Positions 41,401 through 52,033 of a DNA stretch of 64,000 nucleotides are shown one piece after another. The stretch's first letter is position 1; each line of letters begins with the position of its first letter. The position numbers and the translations under genes were made by a program. The notes under the pieces are model-generated. The model was not told where the DNA came from, ran no database searches, and saw nothing but the letters and a program-made list of their open reading frames with translations. The DNA is from Diplonema papillatum (Eukaryota; Euglenozoa; Diplonemea; Diplonemida; Diplonemidae), in the NCBI GenBank assembly GCA_030068145.1, contig JAPJBO010000086.1, positions 191,001 through 255,000 on the forward strand. Direction: 5' to 3'.

Positions 41401-42724
41401 GTGGCAAGCGGTGCTCTCGCACAGCCGGAGCCTGCTGCTGCCCGCCGTGAGGCCGCCGTCCGAGCCGAGCGCGGCGAAGCCGGCGGCCGACGCCGGCGGG
41501 GGCGAGTACGCGTACTGCAACCGCTGCTCGTCCGGACCGTTCGTGCGGCCGCAGAAGAAGTGCGGCACCTGCGGGGCCGGCGTCTACTACACTGCGCAGG
41601 CGAACGAGGCGTCGGCCGCCATCGTCGCGCGGCGCGACTGCCCGGGGCCGCACCCCGTGAACAGCGAAGCCGTGTACAACTGGATCGCTGCGCGCCTCCG
41701 GCACCTCACCGCCCAGCAGGGCCAGTTGGTCGCCAACACCGCCGAAGCCATCGCCCAGCTGGAGCGCGCGACCGGTTCGAAAACTGACCTGAAACTGGCC
41801 CTCGCGGCCCCGGCGAAACCGTGCGTCGTCGTCTCGGCGACTCGGCCGCCGTCGAACGCGCTGTTGTGCCCGCGCGAGCCCGCGAAGCAGCCGGCCGCTC
41901 CCCGCCCGTCCTCGCAGCGCACCCGCTCGCGGCCCGAGCTTGCACAGCACGACGCTGGCTCGGGTGCGGAGGGTCTGACGGTCGTCAAAGGCGCGTCCCT
42001 GTTGCAGTTCAAACCGCTTCCCGACATCTCGAAGGCCGGAGCGGTCGCCGTCGTGAAGAACGCGGACTGCGACACGCCGCCCGTGCCCTACGCGAGTCCA
42101 CCGCCGGTGCCCGGAAAGCAGCAGCCGCCGTTTCGTCTTCATCTTCACGGCCTCGCCAATGTCACGAGGTCCGGCGAGGCTGATCGAGAAGGCAGTCCCG
42201 AGCTGCTGCTGATCGGGAGGAAAGAGACGGTGCTCAAACTGCAGAGCAACCTCGGCTGCCTCGACGAGCGGCGGGCGAAGGCTCACGGGGTGAAGCGGAG
42301 GACGTACGATGGGACGTATTACAGCAGAGCGGCGAACACTGGGCCCGTCGCGGTCGCTGCCGCTGCCGACAAACTGTTCGGCTTCGCCAAGGTCGCCGCC
42401 CTGCGCAAGGAAGACGACACGGCTCGCGTCGAAACCGAAGAAGAGGAACCAGCGGTGTGCGTGCAACGGAAGCACAAACCCGTCGTCATCCGGCTTCCCG
42501 TCGCTCCGCCAGGGCCTGCGAGTCGGTGCACCACCGCCGGCTCCACGGAAACGGCAGCGCGCATTGCGATGCGACGCCACGTCCCCGCTGCGCAAGCTGC
42601 GCACTACCCGACGTTGGATCTGACCACGCCGCTGGCCTCGGTTCCCATGTCGAACGAGGCAACGCCGACCCGGCAGACTTCTCTCTTCCCCCGGGAGTGG
42701 GGGCAATTGAGCGCGACGCGGTGA
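38451..42724 (+). CDS. Large unknown protein with 63-residue repeats and CxxC pair (2 exons)
   Basis: Exons 38451-40442 (donor gtatgc) and 41318-42724 (acceptor aacacag) join in phase 0 and give 1132 residues. The N-terminal 200 residues are helical with Cys. Residues of about 310-510 contain three imperfect repeats of about 63 residues, each with LTRSNLDL, CPQSATDLSPEE, SKLD, PEDCDAESPRGGE and an (H/Y)PQREQ end; these are acidic and disordered. Next comes a Gly/Ala-rich stretch, then a helical region continuing across the splice. Exon 2 carries CNRC...CGTC (about residues 730-755), a probable zinc-binding knuckle, followed by a long Pro-rich part. I do not recognise the family; nuclear regulatory or scaffold roles are possible but unsupported. 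The intron includes a small TIR-bounded minisatellite. Confidence 0.72.
39395..39995 (+). repeat. Coding tandem repeats of about 189 bp
   Basis: Units start near 39404, 39596 and 39785, with a partial unit before and another after (from 39961). Each encodes the LTRSNLDL...PEDCDAESPRGGE...PQREQ module. The repeats are maintained in frame and diverge mainly by substitution, so the copy number may vary between alleles. Confidence 0.85.
40648..40815. repeat. Intronic minisatellite bounded by inverted repeats
   Basis: A 12-bp unit (gggtgtgaaata) is repeated about eight times in two blocks. The ends are inverted: GCGGGTGTG, CACACCCGGAA, TAGG at left and its complement (cctatttccgggtgtg, cacacccgc) at right. 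Each end is itself palindromic. The structure resembles small foldback elements whose arms contain tandem repeats. It lies in the intron of the unknown large gene. Confidence 0.85.
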
Positions 42725-43505
42725 CCAGCCAACTCTTTCCTCGCTCCTTTTCCTCCCGTAAAAAAGGTTGAACTAGGATGCGCCGAGTGGAGTCTGAAAC
42801 TCGTGCACAGGCTCGCCAACTGCCGTCGCCGAAGGTGCGAAACCCAGCGCGCCGAGATCTATTTCAGGATCAAATGCACCTTTTGTCCCATGCCTTGATA
42901 AACTTCGCGCTCTTCTTCATCCCACATTGAAACACATGTATGCCCATGGGCTTCCGTTTCAAACTCGGTCCAGAAACACCAATTTGTGTGAAAATAGGAC
43001 ACTGCACCTCACACTATTATTCTACTACCAACGAATCAGTACGATGGCAAACGCTGCCGTTCTGCTCCCGTTCGGGCTCTTATGGCCCTCGTCTCAATGA
43101 GTAAGCCATTCGCCAACGTGCCCTCTCAACCAAAGGTGCCAGCCATCAAGGCTGTTCTTTCCGTTTCCAACTGAACCTCTCTCCCGGGGAAGCTTTCCAG
43201 CGCCTCATGAGTGGGGTTTCTCTTCAGTGACCGATCCTTTCGGAAGCGCCCTGCTCATTGCACCAGGGTCTTCGGCGGCTGCAGCCAAGAAGAAAACTTG
43301 ATGCCGTCCGAGAATCGGAAGAAAGAAGTTCGTTCCGTATCGAGCGCGATCACCTGTACAAAAACGGGAAGTTTTAACATTCATTTTTTGAACACGTTTA
43401 AGAAAGAAGAACTGATTAAACTCGGACCAGGAACCGAAAGAAAGTCGGAAGACACAACACGCCAACTCCGGTCGACCGCCCACAATACAAAACAAAAAGA
43501 GTTCA
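42725..43505. other. Spacer before the DUF4211-like gene
   Basis: No gene or clear repeat supported; ordinary intergenic sequence of lower GC than the exons. Confidence 0.4.
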
Positions 43506-44981
43506 ATGCCCCCGGCCAATCCCCTGGACACAGCCGCCATCCAGCGGCTCCAGAAAAGGAAGCCGGCATCGGGGGAAGCGAGCAAGTCAGTAAAACGCAG
43601 CAAGATCGACGTGCCGCAGCAGAAGCGACCGAGTTCAGCGCAGGCCGGACAGGACAAGAAGCGTAGAGTCGATGTCGTGTCGTTGCTGAGCTCCGAAGAG
43701 TCGGCACGAGGAAAGATTGCAAAGCCGCAAAGTATCGTTGGTGCTACTGGATCTGGCACGCAGCAGACTCTGCCAAAGCCGGCGAAATTAGTCGCGCAAA
43801 TGGGCATCGAAAAGAGCATTGCCCCGCAGTCACTCTCCAAGGGTGCTGGAAGTGGTGCAACGGCTCCGGCAAAGACAGTGAAAACACGGTCTTCTTTGAG
43901 TTCGTCAAGTGCGGGCTCCTCTTCGTCTTCCTCCTCCTCCTCATCCTCTTCTTCTTCTTCTTCTACGTCAAACGGCTCGGCGCTTGACAGCGAAGAAATG
44001 GACGTCGCGGATATGATCGCAAGCGATGATTCCTCAAGTGAAAGTGGCAGCGATTCAGCTTCCTCGTCTTGCATGGTCGCCTCGCGTCTGTCGGACAAGG
44101 CCATGTTCTACGTGTATCTGCAGAGTCTCGATGCTGCGATGGGCCTGTCTGCCCGTTCCGCTGATCTGCCGGCCAAGGTGGTGGACAAGTGCCGCCGGCA
44201 CATTGAAGGCGACATCAGAATGCGACGGGATCTGCTCTGCGAGTCCACAGTCTGGAACCCATTATTTGTGGACGTCCTCGACAAGCACAGCATCATCGAA
44301 GTCGGCTGCAAAGTGACCGACTCGTCTACCTCGAAAGAAGACGGCAACGTGGACAGGCAGCGATGCCTTGCTTGCGGACGAAAAGCTTCGTATCTCCTGT
44401 TCCTTTCGGGTACCAAGTACTCCGCGAAGGACCTGTGGGCCACGGACGTGTCGTCGTCGCATGACATTTACAAAACTCTGATGTCGCAAAAGTCATCGAC
44501 CGTTATTCACGCTGACGGGATCATCCCCGTAGGCCCCGGCTGCAAGGAAGCAGCCCTGCACTACCACAAGCTGCATCACGCCAAGCTGCGGTTGATGCAC
44601 GCCCTCGCGGCGGAGAGGAAGGGGATGCTGCGCAGCGAGGCGAGCGACTTCACGACCGTGAGCAACGACCTCTACACGAGGCACCGTCGGCTGCTGCGCG
44701 AGGTGGAGAACCGGTTTCTGGAGGGCGGCGTCGTCCCGGACGCCGCGCAGCAGACGCTGAACTCGTGGGTTCGGCTCAAACAGCGGAGAAGGCGCAAGGT
44801 CGCCGCTTCCAGGCGGTGGGCCCCGCCTTCGGACGGGCACCTTGTCCAGGCGGACATCCGCGACATGATGGTCAGACGGACGAGGGAGGTGCCGAAGAAA
44901 AACCCGCAGAAGCTGTACAAGAAGCCGAAGGAGCTGCAGCAGAGCACGCTTGCCGGGTTCGTATCGAAGAAGAAGAAATAG
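43506..44981 (+). CDS. DUF4211-like nuclear protein with PCNA-box-like tail
   Basis: Single exon, 491 residues. The N-terminus is basic with Lys/Arg clusters (KRSKIDVPQQKR, DKKRRVD) that could act as nuclear signals. A long Ser tract (about residues 130-155) encoded by tct/tcc/tca repeats follows, then an acidic patch (DSEEMDVADMIASDD). Residues of about 195-390 resemble the DUF4211 domain: RRDLLCESTVWNPLF, then CLACGRKASYLLFLSGTKY (the C-x2-C with a following Y...SG..Y strand), and a helical GPGCKEAALHYHKLHHAKL stretch. The protein ends QSTLAGFVSKKKK, close to the PIP-box pattern (Q-x2-L-x2-F) found at the tails of PCNA-binding proteins. A chromatin or replication role is therefore suggested. 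Decayed copies of the last 110 bp of coding plus 3' flank follow in tandem. Confidence 0.75.
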   Translation: MPPANPLDTAAIQRLQKRKPASGEASKSVKRSKIDVPQQKRPSSAQAGQDKKRRVDVVSLLSSEESARGKIAKPQSIVGATGSGTQQTLPKPAKLVAQMGIEKSIAPQSLSKGAGSGATAPAKTVKTRSSLSSSSAGSSSSSSSSSSSSSSSSTSNGSALDSEEMDVADMIASDDSSSESGSDSASSSCMVASRLSDKAMFYVYLQSLDAAMGLSARSADLPAKVVDKCRRHIEGDIRMRRDLLCESTVWNPLFVDVLDKHSIIEVGCKVTDSSTSKEDGNVDRQRCLACGRKASYLLFLSGTKYSAKDLWATDVSSSHDIYKTLMSQKSSTVIHADGIIPVGPGCKEAALHYHKLHHAKLRLMHALAAERKGMLRSEASDFTTVSNDLYTRHRRLLREVENRFLEGGVVPDAAQQTLNSWVRLKQRRRRKVAASRRWAPPSDGHLVQADIRDMMVRRTREVPKKNPQKLYKKPKELQQSTLAGFVSKKKK

Positions 44982-45112
44982 CAAAGCGCCTGACGGAATC
45001 AAACACGGCGGCCATTGACCCATGCTCCTGCCACAGAATGGCACAGAGGTATCTTGGTGTGGGTGTTAGTTATGCCCAGGGAGATTCCCTTAGCAGCCTT
45101 GTGACCGGTGAC

Positions 45113-45420
45113 GTGACGGTCCGACGGACGAGGGAAGAAAACCCCGCAGAAGCTGTACGAGAAGCTGAAGGAGCTGCAGCAGAGTACGCTTGCCGGGTTC
45201 GTCGCGAAGAAGAAGAAATAACAAAGCGCCTTGCGGGACCACAGTGGCCATGGTACAAATTCTATGCTCTTGCCACAGGCACAGAGGTATCTTTGGTGTG
45301 GTTGTTCGTTACGCCCAGTGGGATTCCGTCAGCAACCTGGTGACGTGACGTGACGGTCCGACAGACGAGCGGTATTGCAGATGATTCTGCAGAAGCTGTA
45401 GTTGCGAAGAGGAAACGAAT
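45113..45420 (+). pseudogene. Tandem decayed echoes of the DUF4211 gene 3' end
   Basis: The parent segment from about 44868 (ggtcagacggacgaggg) through the stop and 130 bp of flank is repeated from 45118 (period about 246) and again, shorter, from 45354 (period about 237). The first copy retains a shifted version of the tail (cagcagagtacgcttgccgg, gaagaagaaataacaaagcg) and the flank words cacagaggtatcttTggtgtg-like. The second soon decays. The reading frames lack any upstream coding part. Confidence 0.9.
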
Positions 45421-46312
45421 GACGCAACTGGCGTGGTGTCCGATGGGCACCAGCCATTACCGTCCGAAGCGACGGTTCGATATGCGCTTGTGTTGATGCC
45501 GCCGAAGATACGCTCGAGTTGAGGTGGCAGTCAGAGCCGAGTGGGTTTAACTCGCTTTGCTCATGACGTCTATCAAGAAAAATCTCCCGCTGGAGGTCCA
45601 AAGCTTCCTTTCATGTCTCCGTGTGTCGCACCGAGGCAGTTTGGTCACACAGTTTCTTGGCTATGCTAACCATCACGGCTATCATGGTCCGCAGGCTATT
45701 GGACCAAATTCACTTGGTTCACGTGTCGTCGAACACGAGCCCTGACCCCATGCTGCACTCCCCTTGAGTAGATCTCCGTTCTGCCGCACGGTCTTCGAGT
45801 CTTTGTTCTCACCCCTTTCGACGCAAAGCGACAATAAGCTGTCTGAGGTAAGCGCCCAATAGCTGCGTCCTTGGACTGGAGAACCAACACCGATTCATTT
45901 TCCAACCAACACCGATTCAGTTTCCAACTCACACCTCAAGGCAATAGGAAGCACCGTTCGAGCAACTAGGAACGACCACGTTGCTGTTCAAACACCGGGC
46001 TGTTCTGTTTCTTGAGCTGGTTCTTGGTATCGTCCCATTGCAGGTTGCCCCTCCGCACCCGTCAACCCCTGAGGCAAGGGCATCGTTCAGCCGCATGCGT
46101 GCTTTGTAGCCCACGCTTGCAGTCATGCGTGTTAGGCCGCTGGTGTCCTCAGCTATTGCTCTGAGTTCTTCCTCTGTCCTTTCTGTGCTTCATGATAGAC
46201 TCTGTTTTTAACACACAAATTGACAGGCACAACCGGGAGCAAAGGACACACGAAAAAAGCACAAGTAGCACAAAAGAGGAACCAGCTGAGAACAGGACCG
46301 GATCGTATTGCA
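45421..46312. other. Spacer before the LSD1-type gene
   Basis: No gene supported. Around 45895-45925 a short phrase (aaccaacaccgattca) is repeated in tandem. An AG preceded by pyrimidines/tt-acac near 46225 could be the 5' processing site of the next gene. Confidence 0.4.
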
Positions 46313-46732
46313 ATGGAGACGCAGAGCCAGCAGTACCAGAGCCAGTTCCGATGCATCGGATGCGACACAGTGCTGGCGTTCCCCGTCGGCGCGCCGAGTG
46401 TGCGCTGCCCGATTTGTGAGAACGTGACCCCAATCAGCAACATTCGTGTGCAGTGCAGCACGTGCAGCTCGTGTTTGGTTGTGCCGCAGAACACCACGGT
46501 GGCGATGTGCCCCATGTGTAACAGCGTCATGTCCGTGGCCCGACCCCTGATGGCCCCTCAACACGCAGGCTTCCAACAGCACCAGCAGCAGCAGCAGCCG
46601 CAGCAACAACAACAGCTACATCACCACCACCACCACCACCATCACCACCAGCACACCACCGCGAAGTCCGGTGCGATTCCGAAGAACCCTGCCATTGCGG
46701 CCGCGCTCGGCAAGCATAACGTTGACAAGTGA
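46313..46732 (+). CDS. LSD1-type zinc-finger protein
   Basis: 139 residues from the ATG at 46313. Two zf-LSD1 motifs are present: FRCIGCDTVLAFPVGAPSVRC (continuing to PIC) at about residues 11-37, and VQCSTCSSCLVVPQNTTVAMC (continuing PMC) at about 46-71. Both have the CxxC-x(n)-CxxC zinc ribbon; the first keeps the P-x-GA-x-x-V signature. A Gln-rich and then a His-rich tract (about 90-115, from cag/cac repeats) follow, with a short basic end. In plants LSD1/LOL proteins are regulators of cell death and transcription, and similar small proteins occur in many protists; the role here is unknown. The open frame extends upstream without an ATG, so the start is the first Met. Confidence 0.85.
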   Translation: METQSQQYQSQFRCIGCDTVLAFPVGAPSVRCPICENVTPISNIRVQCSTCSSCLVVPQNTTVAMCPMCNSVMSVARPLMAPQHAGFQQHQQQQQPQQQQQLHHHHHHHHHHQHTTAKSGAIPKNPAIAAALGKHNVDK

Positions 46733-49700
46733 CGAGCTTCCGCACTCATACACACACCTTGTCAAATGGGAACGTCGGAAGCAAGTTCGTGGAAGCCTGA
46801 CAGCACACGCGCTTCTAGGTTCACGTCGCTCCGCGAAAATAGAGGGTGGCAGTGCCAAGTTTGTCGAGGCGGGGGGGGCGCAATCGTACTTACACAAAAA
46901 AGAAAACGGAAGCCGTTTCACTGCAGTGTTCGCAGGACCACACACCTGAACCGCTGAGTTTTTGTCCGACATCGGAACGGCTGCCCTTGCGAGGTACCTT
47001 CCACCGAGGCTCCCGCCAACGACTTCGCCGCGTGGCCCAAGCACTCCAACGCACGCCTGGCTTTGTGATACGCAGTGGTAGTATCGTCATCAGTTGCAGA
47101 GTTCTCATGGGGCTATCACTATCTGTATTCTGGGGCAGTCAGTTTCTCGCCCCCCTTCCACCACCCACAGCGAGGCAGGGATGTTCTACAGGGCAACCCC
47201 ATGTCCACTGTGCTCTGCAGAGTTTACTTCGCAGATTGCCACCGTAAAAAGAAGACAAGTCAGTGCTGCCTAGCGAGTCGCAGTCACAATCAGGGCCCTG
47301 AGTTTAACTGATTGCTCAGACACGGTTGTAGGGGCCTTCTCCCCGTGACGGATTCGCCTGAGCTCTAGTAGCGCGGGTGGTCCTGGCTGTGACGAACAGC
47401 CGCCTGACAAACCAGACAGGTTCCGCGCTGATGATGGTCCGCCTTATGTGTCCGTGGCTTAAAGGACTGAAACACGGCGCAGATGGGACCAGTGCGGTGT
47501 TGTGCACATACCCATTCCAAGCACGTTCTTCTTCTTGCAATCCACCCCCCACAGCGAGGTAGGGATGTTCTATAGTCACGAAGCTGTGTCCGCCGCGAAT
47601 TTCTATTACCGTTTCAGCGTCGGTGCTGATGCCGAATGCCAGCACACTTGCCCATCGCAACTGAAGCCGAGCACGTGCACAATTTGGAACGGATGGTGCA
47701 CAGATGAACGGCATCATGCTACGCGAGGACGACTTGATTGTTCACGTGCCCTCTTATGGCACGCGTTTCTGATGCATTCGACTTTTTTTTTGGCGCAAAA
47801 CAAACCGCGCGTCCAAGCTCCCACCGACGCCTCGGCTGCAAATGACACGTGCATGTCACGAAGTCTTCGGAAGCAGAACCGTGTTTACACACATCTGAAG
47901 GGGATGCGTTTGTTCGTCGGCTACAGCGCCTGCACCGTGCCGACACATCAAGGGAACAGGGACACAAGGAAGTTCGAGGACCAGGGACCACGCGAGAAAA
48001 TGATACAGTGCAACAGAGGTTCCACATTTCCTATTCATACAGGTGTTGTTCACCAACACGTAACGGTAAATGTCCTTGCAATCCCCCGGAGGCCCCAGCT
48101 GAATGAGAAGCAGTGGCGCATACGAATGTACGTAGGTATCGTACCCGTAAGTTACACGGCGCGTGTCTGGAGTCTTTTTATGGGCTAACAGGACCTGATT
48201 TGTGTGTAGTCATTTCTCAGTAGGAAGGTACTTCTGTCAATCTAAATCTAGAGATCAATCTAAGACCCAAACGTAGGCGAGCTACAACGAAGCCAGGGGA
48301 AACCCTGGTGGAGGTCCGTTGCGGTGTTGACGTGCCAACCACCCGTCAAAGCGGGTGTGGAGGCGAAAGCTGGTTCACGCTGGTCTTCTAGTTGACAGGA
48401 ACGGGCACGTCCTTTCCAGTAGGCCAGAATCAGGCTGTGCTGCGTTCTCAGGTCCAACGAGAACTCGCCCTGCATGCCTTGTGTCTTCCTCTCGTTGCTG
48501 CATGAACCCTCCGTCGGTTCGGTATCAGACGTCGAACGTTCTCATACAAACGTGGTTGCTTTCTTTTTTGTGTTTCTCTTCAATTCGTTTTCCACAAAGG
48601 TCCTCTGGTTGTTCATTTGCTCCTATTCTTTACACAGGAGGAGCACCACAATAAATGATACACCGCTCTTCTAGGGGGAAGCCTTAGTATCGCCAGTCCC
48701 GGAGTCTTCTCCTTCCAGAAAGTCGTCTGTTGGGAGGGTCAGTATGACAAAGCAGTACCACAAATTCCACCCAGCTGCTCGAGATTTCAGCTTCTGGCAT
48801 GGCCAGAGACGAGTTGGACGCGCCAGGATCCTTGGACAGGGCGAGAGTCGATGACTTGCCACGAAGAGAGACCTCTCTGTTTCGTTCGCCGACAACGTCG
48901 CTGTTCCTTTGGCGCGAAGCACGTGAAGCTTCTGACCCGAAACTTTATTGCACAAAATCTCGCTTTTCTGGGATCTTCGTTCGATCTCAGAAAAAAATAC
49001 CCCGAGCAAGAAAAGAAGAAAAAAAAAACACTAGCTCCTGCGTACCCTATACCGCCAACAGAACGGCTCGTGAAGCTGCAGACAAGCCGAGCAGAACGGC
49101 CAAGCAAACAACACTCGTTTTCTTTCGGGAAAGGAGGAGGAACCCAATCCGAGTTTGCTCTTTTCTTCCCGTTTCCAAACCGCCCCGTCAACAACAGCAC
49201 ACGTCGGATTTTGTCTGATCTCCGCAGGAGGTCCAGAGCGCGTTGGTGGGGCGCATTTTTTTTATTGTTGAATACGCATATTACAGACCGATACGAGCTG
49301 CATGGCAACCCCTGCTCAACATGCATGCGCGTGGGGGGCCCAAGACTAAATTCAAAGCGAATTTCTTCTTGGTGTCGGTCGCAACACTTACAAACATGGC
49401 TAGCCGTATTTAAGCATACCTACTACCCACATACCACCCGCCTCACAGCCTCAATGGTCAACCGGAGACCCTAAAACACCGAACCTCTAAACCACAATAA
49501 ACGCTAGAATAGGCATTCGTGGGAAGTACTCGAGAGGCCGCCAGTTGCGCATCGCAAACAACGACGAAAGCGCGTTGAAAGTGTAGTGTCACTGAGCAGA
49601 AGGCGGATACACACTCATTTGCGTGCACAACAACTCCCACGAACGCAACAAGATGCCGGATTCCAAAAGAGGACAGAACCCTGCCTGCACTGGCCGGCTG

Positions 49701-50852
49701 CTTTTCGTTGACGAAAAGTTGATGATATCACGAAGGATCACGACAGCAAAGACTACTCTGACAGGCGCCTTCTCAAGCTGCCAATTGGATGCTCGTTGTG
49801 ATTGTTCCTGTCTATGCACCCCCCAGAAGTATCTGCTTTGGATGCTACAAAGCGTCCTTTCAGCGAAGCAGAACCCATTCTGCCTGGAATCCCGCACGAA
49901 ACACAGGTGGCTCCAGGGTTAGTGCGGGGTAAGCCTTCAACAACAAATACCCATTTTCAGTTGTATTGTTTTTCAGGAGAGTCAGTGATGGTAGTTCGTT
50001 TGTGTCGATCCCCACGACGATTCCAGTTGTTCTCCTAGAACGTGCCTAGCGGGCGCAAGTCATCAGCTTGCACTGATTACGCTGATTACGTCTGCCGTTG
50101 TACACGTCACCCTTTATCTTTGGCCCTGAACCTTGGAGGGTTACAGCCCGACAGCTCCAATCGGGCAATGCGCCTCTGCCGCATCGAAATTTAGTCAGTA
50201 TAATGGCGCGTTCCCAGGCCCACGTTTAATGTCGAGAGCTGGGAATGAAGCATTTATTGCATGCAACAATTGAGACGAGCAAACCATGGAACATTCAAAA
50301 ACTGGGTGGCTGGCAAGGAAGGGCAACATGGCATGGCTCGTCGTGGTACTCTCCTTCAACCCTCAATTGATCCCATACAGGAGACTTACCTCGCCAGGTG
50401 TGCCCAAGCAGCTTGCTCTGCATTTCGTGTGCGTTGATCACTCTGGGACATGCCGTGCAAAGACAGGCGCTTTGTTTGATTGCGTGCCGGGCTGTGGGAC
50501 GTAGGCATTGCTGCGTGCTCCTACTTTTGAGGAACGTCAGAGACCTCCGTGAAAGTCTTCGGTTGGCAACTGGCATGGGCAAGACTCGTACTGTTTTCCG
50601 CAGCAAAACAAAAGAACACTCATCTTTCTACCAAACGGTCGAAGCGGTCGCGACCACCACGCACTTGTTACCCCCCCCGTCCCCCCTGGCTTTCAACGTT
50701 TTCTGTCGTCTCAGTGAAGGCCTGCGACAACTAGAGGTCATGTAGCTGTCTGGAAGAAGCTGCATCACAGCTGTGCTGTCGAGCGGCCCTATCATCCACT
50801 AAGATACCCTGTCAACGGATGTTCAGTGTGTAGCTATGGTATGCGACACAAC
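46733..50852. other. Gene-poor spacer with dispersed repeats
   Basis: No supported gene. A local duplication links 47161-47190 and 47544-47575 (cagcgaggNagggatgttcta). Positions 47430-47520 match 35440-35560. Positions 49444-49509 are identical to 20124-20189. A-runs and pyrimidine-rich stretches occur near 49010 and 49255. Confidence 0.45.
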
Positions 50853-51480
50853 TCATACCACCGAACAGCACACCCTGCACATCGTGTTTTGCTTCGAATC
50901 GCAGTTGGCGCGTGAGTTCACAAAAGCGCCGTTTCGCTGTAGGAGCTGAAGAACCATATCGGCAAGCTCGGGCAATTCTGGAAACGGGGTGTCGCAGTAC
51001 TGTCTGAGTTGCTTCGCCATCTTGCTCCTGTTCTCAGAAGTAGAGAGAGGGGAGATCGTTGTGAGCTTGTAAGCTTTTGCGAAGTACAGGAAAACGAAGT
51101 ACCGGAGGAGCAACTTTCCACAACCCGGAGTAGAGGGCTGCCTCTTCCTTCCCTTCATCCCAGCTCTGCCGCACTTCACCACGCGTCACGAACAGACGGT
51201 GCCGATTTTCTCGAGAGTCGGGTGCAGCCAGTACACCCTGGCCCCGCCACATGTAAGACCGTCGACCCTCGAACAGCAAGAGACCCCCGTGTTCTGGTGG
51301 GAGGTCACTTTTAATGGCCACCGCCATGGGGCGGTCCCGGCACCACAAATCACGCTCGTACCCGCACCTTTCTACGTTCTCAAGAGTTGTACGCTGTTCC
51401 CATCGACCCCCAAGTACAGAAGAGATGATACAGTGCATCTGACGAACGGTTTTGTGGGACCCGCCAGCTTTTGATACCAC
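50853..51480 (-). pseudogene. Minus-strand coding remnant, probably spliced
   Basis: On the minus strand, 51480 down to about 51103 reads as coherent protein (RDRPMAVAIKSDLPPEHGG, then LLLFEGRRSYMWRGQG) and ends at a possible gtactt donor. A second block from about 51026 to 50853 (SKMAKQLRQYCDTPFPELPE...) follows a pyrimidine-rich cag. The phases at these two sites do not match, so the exact splice is unresolved or the gene is damaged. I recognise no family. It is the only likely coding sequence here on the minus strand. Confidence 0.35.
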
Positions 51481-51504
51481 AAGGCACGGTTGTGATACGA
51501 ATCG

Positions 51505-51660
51505 TTTATTGTATTTTATTGTATTTTTATTGTACAGATTTTCGTATATTATTGTATACAATACTGTACAATAATACAATAATTTACAACACTTTACAAT
51601 AATGTACAAGAATGTACAATAATTTACAATAATATACAATTCATTATTGTACGACTGCAG
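51505..51660. repeat. gtacaataat-type array, left copy
   Basis: Short units around tattgtac/gtacaataat are repeated with an orientation switch near 51555. The flank cacggttgtgatacgaatcg (51487-51506) is the inverse of the flank of a similar array at 53545-53713, so the two arrays may be arms of one foldback-like element. Confidence 0.75.
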
Positions 51661-52033
51661 TCCCAGCGATCCTGATGCTCCAGCAGCAATCAGGCACTCT
51701 TCTGATATCGTAGAAATGACGGGAACTGCCTCCCTTTTCTGCAAATAGAACACATGGCCCACGGTTCTGAGGCCAAACTCCTGCAGAAGGGAAGAAACTC
51801 CACGAAAAGGTCAACGAGCAAACTGCAACAAGAAACTGCCCAGTGCACTTAAACAACTGCAAGATCGAGAAAGGATTGAGCAGAACAGCAAACTCGAAAA
51901 AGGCTTTCCCAGATGTTGAAGACTGGAATACACAGCACAGTCCGAGCACTTACCAAAAATGCGCGTACTCCATAACCCCTTTAGGCGCATCAGGCGCACC
52001 CAATTCAAAAAGTTAGTTTGCAGAGATGTATAT

